DNA from: Candidatus Colimorpha onthohippi
Lineage (GTDB): Bacteria > Bacteroidota > Bacteroidia > Bacteroidales > P3
Assembly: GCA_018064565.1 (NCBI GenBank)
Contig: JAGHVA010000171.1
Coordinates: 1-13,159 of the forward strand
Reading direction: 5' to 3'
Length of the DNA: 13,159 nucleotides
The notes beneath the pieces are model-generated. The model saw only the letters and a program-made list of their open reading frames with translations, was not told where the DNA came from and made no database searches. This document shows positions 1 to 8,300 of this stretch, piece by piece. Position 1 is the stretch's first letter, and every line of letters starts with the position of its first letter. Made by a program: the position numbers and the translations under genes.

Positions 1-1715
1 GTCATAAGCGACACTTTGTTCAAATCCTCTTTGTTCTTGTCCTCACTTGTCAAGAGCAATACCTGCTGAAGAAATTGATCAAGCGTCTTGACCGACTCGG
101 TTGTATCAGCATTGGGCGTAATATCATCGTCCTTTTCACAAAACTCTTGAATACCATTAAGCAACTCCTCAATATTCTCAATACGTCCTGGATTGTCGGG
201 GTCTTCGTCTTCTCGCAAAGCTTTGATTAGTCCCGATGCCATCACCACTTGTCTGGCTAATGTATAAGCATCAGTGGTAAACGACATCGAAGTAAATCGC
301 TTAATCATAATCACGAAATCCGATATTCTGGAAGCCACTCCTGCATTGATGCCCACATCAAACGATCCCAAATTTTCCAACACAGTCCAGATACTTATAT
401 CGTGATCTAAGGCTGCTGTACGAACTTTATTGAGTGTAGTGTCGCCTATTCCACGCGCAGGCTTGTTGATAATGCGGACTAACGACTCATCGTCATGATT
501 ATTGACCACCAAGCGAAGATATGCCAACATATCCTTGATTTCTAACCGACTATAAAACGATATACCTTGATAGATGCAATACGGCACATTAAGCCTGCGC
601 AAAGCCTCCTCAATGGATCGGGACTGGCTATTTTGCCGATATAGTATCGCAAAATCCTTATACTCCATATCGTAATCCAACCGCGCTGCCTGGATGGCAT
701 CTGCCACCTTGCGACCCTCGTCACGCTCGTCTGAAGCAACTACTACCTTAATCTTTTCACCTTTGCCATTATCCGTCCAAATGGTTTTGGGTATCTGATA
801 TTTGTTTTGTGATATAACCGAGTTAGCAGCACCTACAATATTTTGCGTGCTTCGATAATTCTGCTCAAGCTTAAAGAGCTTTACATCAGGATAATCGCGT
901 TTGAAATTAAGAATATTTTGAATATTGGCACCACGAAAAGCATATATACTCTGAGCATCATCACCTACTACGCATATATTTTGATGACGAGCAGCCAACT
1001 TCTTGACTATTAAATACTGCGAATAGTTCGTATCTTGGTACTCATCTACCAAAATATACTGAAACCGCTGCTGATATTTCAAAAGCACATCTGGGCAATC
1101 GCGAAACAATATATTTACATTGAGCAGCAAGTCGTCAAAATCCATAGCATTTGCCTTGAACAAACGCTGCTGATACACTTTGTAAATCTCAGCAATCAAA
1201 GGGCGCTTGGACTCCTTATCATCTGCTTGTATTGTAGGGTTGGAAGCATAGTCGCCTGGCAATAAAAGATTACTTTTTGCCATACTGATACGATTCAACA
1301 CTACATTGGGTGCATATATTTTGTTGTCAAGATTCAATTGCTTAACAATACTACGGACAGCAGATTTACTATCGTCTGTATCATAAATGGTAAACGTATT
1401 TGTAAATCCTATCCTTGCCGCTTCCATTCTTAATATTCTGGCAAAAATGGAGTGAAAGGTTCCCATCCAAATATTTTTAGCCGAGTTACCAACCAAAGCA
1501 GTGATACGATCTTTCATCTCTTTTCCTGCTTTGTTGGTAAAAGTAAGCGAAAGTATCTGAAAAGGGTCAACACCTTTCTCTATAAGATGGGCTATACGGT
1601 AAGTAAGTGTACGGGTCTTACCCGAGCCTGCACCAGCGATAATCATCACTGGACCCTCTGTACATGCTGCAGCAGCACGCTGCGAATCATTGAGTTGAGA
1701 AAGAATGGAATCCAC
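1..1715 (-). CDS. uvrD: UvrD/PcrA-type superfamily 1 DNA helicase, partial (C-terminus beyond left edge)
   Basis: ATP-dependent 3'-5' DNA helicase of the UvrD/Rep/PcrA family, which unwinds DNA in excision repair, replication restart and removal of recombinase. I read the minus frame open from 1715 to base 1 (571 codons, no stop). It shows the Q-motif region LNDSQRAA (residues 11-18), Walker A GAGSGKT (28-34), motif Ia TFTNKAGKEM, Walker B DEYQDTN (224-230), motif III QSIYAFRGA (255-263) and motif IV LEQNYRST. The frame leaves the window inside motif V (KVSLMT), just before the expected HSAKGLEF. Family members are usually 700-860 residues, so roughly 70 percent is here. The start is uncertain: a GTG at 1715 is used because the nearby ATG at 1728 is one base out of frame. 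It lies 16 bases after the yigZ stop, so it is probably cotranscribed. The exact subfamily (UvrD versus PcrA) is not resolved. Confidence 0.93.
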   Translation of the reverse strand, partial: MDSILSQLNDSQRAAAACTEGPVMIIAGAGSGKTRTLTYRIAHLIEKGVDPFQILSLTFTNKAGKEMKDRITALVGNSAKNIWMGTFHSIFARILRMEAARIGFTNTFTIYDTDDSKSAVRSIVKQLNLDNKIYAPNVVLNRISMAKSNLLLPGDYASNPTIQADDKESKRPLIAEIYKVYQQRLFKANAMDFDDLLLNVNILFRDCPDVLLKYQQRFQYILVDEYQDTNYSQYLIVKKLAARHQNICVVGDDAQSIYAFRGANIQNILNFKRDYPDVKLFKLEQNYRSTQNIVGAANSVISQNKYQIPKTIWTDNGKGEKIKVVVASDERDEGRKVADAIQAARLDYDMEYKDFAILYRQNSQSRSIEEALRRLNVPYCIYQGISFYSRLEIKDMLAYLRLVVNNHDDESLVRIINKPARGIGDTTLNKVRTAALDHDISIWTVLENLGSFDVGINAGVASRISDFVIMIKRFTSMSFTTDAYTLARQVVMASGLIKALREDEDPDNPGRIENIEELLNGIQEFCEKDDDITPNADTTESVKTLDQFLQQVLLLTSEDKNKEDLNKVSLM

Positions 1716-1731
1716 GTTGATAAAACATTTA

Positions 1732-2334
1732 CTATTTAAGTTCAGCAATCGTTACTTGACAAATCTGCCCAATAGCTTTTAATAAACTCTCGGCATGCGA
1801 TAAGCGGACAGACACATCGAGCGTACATACATCACCATATCGTTGATTGAGCGGTTTGAGTCCTTTGTCTTTCACCACACGCATCACCTCGCCCACCTGT
1901 TCATAACCAAATGAAATCCGGTAGCTGGCATCCACTGTGCGTTCTACAATAGTGGCATTATCCAACGCATCACGAGTTGCTGCTTTATACGCGTTTGCCA
2001 ATCCTGATGCTCCCAATAGCACACCTCCAAAATAACGTACCACAACCACCAGCGTATTGGTAACGTCCTTTGAGAGCAACTGCCCATGGATAGGTCTGCC
2101 ACCTGTCCCCGATGGTTCTCCATCGTCAACTTCACGGTACTGAGACTTGTCGACACCCAGCACGTACGCGTAGCAATGGTGGCGGGCATCAAAATACTCT
2201 TTCTTGAGTACCTCCAACAACGGCTTCACGTCATCCACCTGCAATATAGGATAAGCAAAGGCGAGAAACTTACTGCCTTTCTCTTTGTATAGACCCTGCG
2301 ATGGAGCAGCCAATGTGCGATAAGTGTCAAGCAT
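1732..2334 (-). CDS. yigZ: YigZ / IMPACT (UPF0029) family protein
   Basis: A 200-residue protein of the YigZ/IMPACT family. Eukaryotic IMPACT binds Gcn1 and controls Gcn2, and bacterial YigZ has been linked to ribosome or translation-related roles, but the biochemical activity of bacterial members is not settled. The N-terminal domain carries the family signature: KGSKFLAFAYP (19-29), DARHHCYAYVLG (49-60), the glycine-rich DDGEPSGTGGRPI (70-82) and VVVVRYFGGVLLGASGLANAY (96-116). The remainder matches the small ferredoxin-like C-terminal domain (DUF1949) in position and length. Total length is typical of the family. It lies between mnmA (85 bases upstream) and the helicase (16 bases downstream) on the same strand. 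The start ATG is supported by the usual family opening, an xDTYRTxxAPSxGxYKEKGSKF-like pattern. The family call is firm; the function is inferred. Confidence 0.93.
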   Translation of the reverse strand: MLDTYRTLAAPSQGLYKEKGSKFLAFAYPILQVDDVKPLLEVLKKEYFDARHHCYAYVLGVDKSQYREVDDGEPSGTGGRPIHGQLLSKDVTNTLVVVVRYFGGVLLGASGLANAYKAATRDALDNATIVERTVDASYRISFGYEQVGEVMRVVKDKGLKPLNQRYGDVCTLDVSVRLSHAESLLKAIGQICQVTIAELK

Positions 2335-2419
2335 TGCTAAAACTTACAAATCTATATGCCACGATACGAAAGCACCATGACAATTGGCAAATTATGATAG
2401 CTAAAACCTGCCATAACGT

Positions 2420-3490
2420 TTAAGCCGTAATCATTCCAGAAGCCACCACTAAATGCGCATGACTGTCGTAGATTACAGCATACTGCCCCGCAGCTACACC
2501 TTGGAGTCTGTGATGGGCATGCACATGATATGTACCATCAGCATTGCGCGTCAACGTACCATGTGTAAACTCGGGAGTATGTCGTATCTTGAACTGAATG
2601 TCCACACTATCAAAATCTCCCCATATATCTTTGCTCAGGTAATAAAAACCCGCCAAATTAAAATCGGTAGCATATTGTGTGTCAGGATCATATCCCTGCG
2701 ACACATACAAGACATTGGCATCAATATCTTTTTTGACCACAAACCACGGACCGCCGCTCAAACAGAGACCTTTACGCTGACCGATTGTGTGAAACCAATA
2801 GCCTTTATGCTTGCCCAATATCTTACCCGTCTCAAACTCAACAATATCGCCCTCACGCTCACCAAGATAACGGCGCAAGAAATCATTATAATTTATCTTT
2901 CCCAAAAAACAGATGCCCTGACTATCTTTACGCGTAGCAGATGGCAAGTGTGCATCGGAGGCTATCTGACGAACCTCGCTTTTCATCAAATGGCCTATTG
3001 GGAACATCAGTTTGGCTATCTGCGCAAAATTGAGTTGTGCCAGAAAGTCGGTCTGATCCTTCACTGGGTCTTTGGCAGTTGCGAGAAACGAAGTCCCATC
3101 CACGACATCAGTAGTGGCATAATGACCTGTGGCAATAAAATCAAAGTCCTTGCCCCAACGCTGGTTGAAAGCACCGAATTTTATCATTTTGTTGCACATA
3201 ATATCGGGATTGGGTGTCAGTCCGCGGCGCACACTATCTATCGTGTAGCTCACTACATTATCCCAATACTCTTTGTGCAGATTGACCTCCTCAAACTTGC
3301 AACCATACTTCTGAGCGACATAGGAGGTAATTTCTATATCCTCCTCGGCAGGACAGTCTATATAACCATCCTCTGCCTCCATGCCAATACGGATATAAAA
3401 GATGGACGGGTCGTACCCCTGCTCTTTAAGCAGGTGTACCACCACCGTACTATCCACGCCACCTGAGACTAAAGCTGCTATTGAACGCAT
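2420..3490 (-). CDS. mnmA: tRNA-specific 2-thiouridylase MnmA
   Basis: Cytosolic enzyme that adenylates and then thiolates U34 of the Lys, Glu and Gln tRNAs, giving s2U34, with sulfur relayed as a persulfide. The PP-loop SGGVDS is at residues 9-14. TPNPDIMCNKMIKFG (92-106) carries the catalytic Cys99, and the second active-site cysteine is Cys194 in SQGICFLG. ATGHYA (120-125) and KDQTDFLAQL (144-153) match the central tRNA-binding and insertion region. HTIGQRKGL and SGGPWFVVKK begin the C-terminal beta-barrel domains. At 356 residues it has the family's usual length. The segment IGMEAEDGYIDCPAEEDIE replaces the classical MKNWD-type loop and resembles the form I associate with Bacteroidales, many of which carry a second MnmA paralogue. 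It follows prfA after 27 bases, so cotranscription is likely. Identification is firm. Confidence 0.96.
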   Translation of the reverse strand: MRSIAALVSGGVDSTVVVHLLKEQGYDPSIFYIRIGMEAEDGYIDCPAEEDIEITSYVAQKYGCKFEEVNLHKEYWDNVVSYTIDSVRRGLTPNPDIMCNKMIKFGAFNQRWGKDFDFIATGHYATTDVVDGTSFLATAKDPVKDQTDFLAQLNFAQIAKLMFPIGHLMKSEVRQIASDAHLPSATRKDSQGICFLGKINYNDFLRRYLGEREGDIVEFETGKILGKHKGYWFHTIGQRKGLCLSGGPWFVVKKDIDANVLYVSQGYDPDTQYATDFNLAGFYYLSKDIWGDFDSVDIQFKIRHTPEFTHGTLTRNADGTYHVHAHHRLQGVAAGQYAVIYDSHAHLVVASGMITA

Positions 3491-3517
3491 TGTTTCGGTA
3501 TTACAATTATATGATTA

Positions 3518-4588
3518 TCAGCCTACCGAAGCCTTAAGTTTTTCTGCATTCTCGGCCAATTGCAGAGCCTCAATCAAATCTTCCACATCGCCATCCATAA
3601 AAGCAGCAAGGTTATACATGGTATAACCTATACGATGGTCGGTAACGCGACTTTGAGGATAGTTGTACGTACGGACTTTCTCCGATCGGTCGCCCGTTGC
3701 TACCATGGTCTTGCGCTTGGTGGACATCTCTTCCATATACTTGTTATACTCACGCTCATACAAACGTGTGCGGAGTACTACAAGAGCCTTTTCCAAATTC
3801 TTTATCTGCGATTTCTGGTCTTGACAACTTACTACAATACCTGTGGGAATATGCGTAAGACGCACCGCCGAATAGGTGGTATTCACACATTGACCGCCAG
3901 GTCCCGAGGCACAGAAAGTGTCTTTACGTACATCCGCCATATTCAACTCCACGTCAAACTCCTCCGCCTCTGGCAGTACCACTACGGCTGCCGCCGATGT
4001 ATGCACACGTCCTTGAGTCTCGGTGGCAGGTACACGCTGCACTCGATGCACACCGCTCTCATATTTCAAGGTGCCATACACCTTTTCTCCACTCACGTTG
4101 AACGTGATATCCTTATAACCACCAGCTGTGCCTTCGTTAAAGTCGATAACCTCTATCTTCCAATGTTTTTTCTCACAATAGCGACTATACATGCGGAACA
4201 AATCGCCTGCGAAGATACAAGCCTCGTCCCCACCCGTGCCACCGCGAATCTCAACCACAGCATTTTTGCTATCGGTCGGATCGGCGGGAATCAACATGAT
4301 GCGAATCTCTTCCTCCATACTGTCACGACGCTCATTGGCACTATTGAGTTCTTCTTTCGCCATCTCACGAAGTTCCTCATCCTTCTCGTTTGCCAAAAGT
4401 TCTTTACACTCAGCGATACTTTCTAACAAAGCTTTATACTCGTGGTAGGCTTTCACCACGGGCTGCAAATCCTTGTAGTCCTTGCTCAATTTGACATACC
4501 GCTTCATGTCCGCTGTAATTTGCGGATCATTCATTTGGCTTTCAACCTCCTGATAGCGAGCATAGATGGCTTCTAATTTATCTAACAT
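3518..4588 (-). CDS. prfA: Peptide chain release factor 1 (RF1)
   Basis: RF1 recognises UAA and UAG in the ribosomal A site and triggers release of the finished peptide. The 356-residue protein has the helical N-terminal domain (about 1-100) and EIRGGTGGDEA (113-123). The codon-recognition tripeptide PAT (187-189) lies within HRVQRVPATETQGRVHTSAA and marks RF1 rather than RF2, which has SPF. The catalytic GGQ is at 231-233 within SGPGGQCVNTTYSA. The C-terminal part contains SQIKNLEKAL and the GDRSEKVRTYNYPQSRVTDHR block. No frameshift site is present, and none is expected because that belongs to prfB. The residue after GGQ is Cys, where His or Ser is more usual. The gene sits between a lipoprotein gene and mnmA on the same strand. 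Identification is certain. Confidence 0.98.
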   Translation of the reverse strand: MLDKLEAIYARYQEVESQMNDPQITADMKRYVKLSKDYKDLQPVVKAYHEYKALLESIAECKELLANEKDEELREMAKEELNSANERRDSMEEEIRIMLIPADPTDSKNAVVEIRGGTGGDEACIFAGDLFRMYSRYCEKKHWKIEVIDFNEGTAGGYKDITFNVSGEKVYGTLKYESGVHRVQRVPATETQGRVHTSAAAVVVLPEAEEFDVELNMADVRKDTFCASGPGGQCVNTTYSAVRLTHIPTGIVVSCQDQKSQIKNLEKALVVLRTRLYEREYNKYMEEMSTKRKTMVATGDRSEKVRTYNYPQSRVTDHRIGYTMYNLAAFMDGDVEDLIEALQLAENAEKLKASVG

Positions 4589-4655
4589 CGTCTTGTCTTA
4601 ATGAATAATAAACTGGCACTACATAATAATCAACGGCAGGGGCAAGTGGCAACCT

Positions 4656-5129
4656 TTACATTCTCACAGCAGTGAGTTTAAGACGGCCGACACGGCTGAG
4701 TATTATCACATCAAGCACACAGCTTGCCTCACCAGATATCGAATCGGGAGTGTGCGCATACAGACTACTACTTGTCATCTCTGCAGACATAGACACCCCA
4801 CTTTTTTTTACTGTAAACTCGTCAAACGTAATCTTCCCATTGCCATCAATATCCGCATCAATGGCATTGTAATCACCCTCATCTGAAGTGTAAGCAATAC
4901 GAATTACAGCATTGCCTTTATGCGTAACATTCGCTGTACCAGCAAAACCAAAATCATCTGCAGGAAATCCAACACACGCATCCAAGTATATACGCCCTTT
5001 TACAGCAAATGTCCCTTCTAACTGTTCCGCACGATTTTTGGCTTCTTCACTGGCATTTTTTTTCTTGTTGCAAGCACCCAACAAACCCAAAACAGCTGTC
5101 AACACCATTATAATAAAAAACTTACGCAT
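4656..5129 (-). CDS. Small lipoprotein with an EF-hand-like calcium loop, function unknown
   Basis: A 157-residue exported lipoprotein not recognised as a named family. The start at 5129 gives a clean signal: MRKFF, a hydrophobic core, then lipobox L17-G18-A19-C20. The frame stays open to 5255, but the extra 42 residues would bury the signal peptide and extend across the promoter, so the longer start is rejected. After Cys20 come N-K-K-K and a short charged helical stretch (21-38). There is no acidic run of the Bacteroidota surface-export type, so a periplasm-facing location is slightly favoured. The mature part is probably mostly beta strand. Residues 93-104, DIDGNGKITFDE, fit the 12-position EF-hand loop with Asp1, Asp3, Asn5, Gly6, Ile8 and Glu12. 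A calycin-like or other small beta-barrel fold is conceivable but unproven. It is the first gene of the minus-strand block, 67 bases before prfA, and has its own promoter element. Confidence 0.85.
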   Translation of the reverse strand: MRKFFIIMVLTAVLGLLGACNKKKNASEEAKNRAEQLEGTFAVKGRIYLDACVGFPADDFGFAGTANVTHKGNAVIRIAYTSDEGDYNAIDADIDGNGKITFDEFTVKKSGVSMSAEMTSSSLYAHTPDSISGEASCVLDVIILSRVGRLKLTAVRM

Positions 5130-5154
5130 GACAATAAAATATGTTACGAAACTG

Positions 5155-5162
5155 CAAAGATA
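5155..5162 (-). promoter_or_regulatory. Bacteroidota -7 promoter element for the lipoprotein gene
   Basis: The minus strand reads TATCTTTG, an exact match to the TAnnTTTG -7 consensus of the Bacteroidota primary sigma factor. It lies 25 bases before the ATG at 5129, giving a leader of about 15-20 bases. No good -33 TTTG is found at the usual 19-22 base spacing; a TTTG sits only 10 bases upstream. This probably drives the lipoprotein and perhaps the genes behind it. Confidence 0.55.
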
Positions 5163-5218
5163 CACTTTTTGACAAATATCGTTCCTCACACCTGTATATT
5201 TTCTGATAAGAACTGAGG

Positions 5219-5251
5219 TTGCCACTATTAATAAAAAAAATCGTATCTTTG
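5219..5251 (+). promoter_or_regulatory. Bacteroidota promoter for nifJ
   Basis: TATCTTTG at 5244-5251 is an exact -7 consensus match. TTG at 5219-5221 is a partial -33 element with a 22-base spacer that is nearly all A/T. Transcription would begin near 5258, leaving a leader of about 54 bases before the nifJ ATG at 5312. The ATG is preceded by an A/T-rich stretch without a Shine-Dalgarno sequence, as is usual in this phylum. Confidence 0.65.
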
Positions 5252-5311
5252 CCAAATATGCTATTTATTGCGCACTTAACGTTACTATATATAATATAAA
5301 CAATTATACAC

Positions 5312-8300
5312 ATGGCAAAAGAAAAGAAATTCATGACATGCGATGGCAACCAAGCTGCCGCGCATGTAGCCTACATGTTTAGTGAGGTAGCAGCTATCTA
5401 CCCTATCACGCCCTCAAGCCCTATGGCAGAATATATTGACGAGTGGGCAGCTGGTGGACGTAAAAACATCTTCGGTGAGACCGTTCGCGTGGTTGAGATG
5501 CAGAGCGAGGCTGGTGCCGCTGGTGCGGTACACGGATCGCTTCAGGCTGGAGCCCTTACCACCACCTACACCGCATCTCAGGGTCTGCTCCTCATGATAC
5601 CTAACATGTACAAAATCGCAGGCGAATTGTTGCCCGCTGTGTTTCATGTAACAGCCCGTTCGCTGGCTGCTCAAGCATTGAGTATCTTTGGCGACCACGC
5701 TGATGTAATGGCAACCCGTCAGACGGGATTTGCTATGTTGGCATCCAATAGCGTTCAGGAGGTAATGGATCTTACTCCAGTAGCACACCTCAGTGCCATC
5801 AAGGGGCATGTGCCTTTCATGAATTTCTTCGATGGATTCAGGACAAGTCACGAGATTCAGAAAATTGAAGCTATCGACATGGAAGACCTCCGTCCGTTGC
5901 TTGACATGCAAGCACTCAAAGCCTTCCGCGACAATGCGCTGAATCCTGAACACAGCGTTACCCGCGGTACCGCACAAAACGGCGATATCTACTTCCAAAC
6001 GCGCGAACTGCAGAACAAATACTATGAAGCTCTGCCCGACATCGTTGCTGAATACATGAAGGAGATTAGCAAGATTACGGGTCGAGAGTATGCACCTTTC
6101 ACCTACTATGGCGCCAAAGATGCCACTGATGTCATCGTAGCTATCGGCTCAGTAAATGAGACTACCAAGACCGTTGTTGACTATCTCAACGCACAGGGCA
6201 AAAAGACAGGTGTGGTAAGCGTACACCTCTATCGCCCGTTTAGCGTTAAATATCTCATGGCGGTAATGCCAAAAACCGTTAAGAATATCTGCGTGCTTGA
6301 CCGCACCAAGGAGCAAGGCGCAAATGGAGACCCGCTCTATCTTGACATTGTGGAGGCATTCAAAGGTCAACAAGTTAATATCATCGGTGGCCGATATGGA
6401 TTGTCAAGCAAAGACACCACCCCTGCACAGATTATCAGTGTATTCCAAAACCTCGAAGGCGAACGCAAAAACCAATTCACTATTGGCATCGTTGACGATG
6501 TAACATTCCGCTCGCTGCCCATACTTCCAGAAATTTCTATCCTTCCAAAAGGTACTTTCGAAGCCCGTTTTTATGGTTTAGGGGCTGATGGCACTGTGGG
6601 AGCCAACAAAAACAGCATCAAGATTATTGGCGACAACACCAACAAATACAGCCAAGCCTACTTTGACTATGACAGCAAGAAGTCGGGTGGCTATACCTGC
6701 TCACATCTCCGCTTTGGCGACAGCCCACTGCCTGCTCCTTACTTGGTGGGTACTCCCGATTTTGTAGCTGTTCATGTACCAAGTTACCTGCGCAAATACG
6801 ACTGCCTGCGCGGTCTTAAAGACAACGGAACTTTCCTCTACAATAGTCCATGGAGCATCGAGGAAACCAAGGCACAACTGCCCGATTTCGTCAAGAAATA
6901 TTTGGCGGTCCACCACATCACTATGTACACCATCGATGCTACAAAGATTGCTGGTGAGATTGGATTGGGCAACCGGACCAACACCATCTTGCAGAGCGCA
7001 TTCTTCAAGATTAGCGAAGTGATACCTTACGAATTGGCTGTTGAGCAAATGAAGAAATTCATTGTCAAGAGTTATGGTCGCAAGGGCGAGGACGTTGTCA
7101 ACAAGAACTACGCTGCCGTTGACCGTGGTGGTGAAATTGTCAAGATAGATATTCCTGCCGAATGGGCAAACCTGCCGTGCACCACCGACTATGTAGCACC
7201 AAAGCATGCCGATGACCCTGAATTTATAGCCAAAGTGATGCGGCCAATGATGGCACAATGTGGCAACGACTTGCCCGTAAGTGCTTTTATCGGTTATGAG
7301 AACGGAACTTTTCCTGCAGGCACTACTGCCTATGAAAAACGCGGTGTAGCAACAGCTGTACCTATGTGGGATGCCAGCAAATGCGTGCAATGCAACCAGT
7401 GCTCACTCATCTGCCCACATGCCGCCATTCGCCCTGTGGTAATGACAGCCGAGGAGAAAGCCAAAGCTCCTGCCAGCATGAATAGCATCGAGATGAAAGC
7501 TCCTAAGGAATTGGCTGGCATGCAGTTCCGTATTCAAGTCAGCGTGATGGACTGCACTGGTTGCGGCAACTGCGTTGACGCTTGTATCGCCAAAGAGAAG
7601 GCTCTTACCATGAAACCTTTCGAGAGCCAGCAACACGAAACTGAAAATTGGGAATACAGCCAACATCAGGTTACATACAAAGACAACCTCCTTGACAAGT
7701 TTGCCAATGTCAAAAACAGCCAGTTCTCACAACCACTCTTTGAGTTTAGCGGTGCTTGTGCAGGCTGCGGTGAGACTCCATATTTCAAATGTATCACCCA
7801 GCTCTTTGGTGAGCAGATGATGATTGCTAATGCTACTGGATGCTCTTCCATCTACGGCGCATCGGCACCTGCCACCCCATATTGCCGCAACTACCGCAGC
7901 GGCAATGGCCCAGCATGGGCAAACTCACTGTTTGAAGATAATGCCGAATTTGGCTTGGGTATGGCTACCGCTACACGTAAGATGCGCGACCGCGTAGAAC
8001 GTTTGATGCGTGAAGCCATCGAGAATTGCCAGAAATGCAGTGCCGAACTCAAAGGACTATTCCAAGAGTGGATTGACAACCGTGAGAACACGCTCCGCAC
8101 CAAGGAAATCGCCGACAAGATTATTCCTATGATGGAAGCATGCAACTGCGATTACTGCAAGCAGATTTTAGCACTACGCCACAGTTTGGTCAAGAAAAGC
8201 CAGTGGATATTTGGTGGCGATGGCTGGGGTTATGACATCGGATTTGGCGGCTTGGATCATGTATTGGCAAGCGGTGAGGATGTCAACGTGGTAGTTGTGG

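Noticed and set aside
2347..2354. TAGATTTG on the minus strand as a promoter for yigZ.
   Set aside because: It matches the -7 pattern but sits only 12 bases before the ATG and has no -33 element; in A/T-rich DNA this could easily be chance.
2453..3466. A 337-codon open frame on the plus strand opposite mnmA.
   Set aside because: It is a mirror of mnmA codon use; its translation has no recognisable domain, and mnmA itself is certain.
3560..4426. A 288-codon open frame on the plus strand opposite prfA.
   Set aside because: It is antisense to an intact prfA, with no domain pattern and no promoter or leader of its own.
5130..5255. N-terminal extension of the lipoprotein by 42 residues.
   Set aside because: It would bury a clear signal peptide and lipobox and place coding sequence over the -7 element at 5155-5162.
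6701..7390. A 229-codon open frame on the minus strand inside nifJ.
   Set aside because: It lies wholly antisense to an intact, motif-complete nifJ and resembles no known protein.
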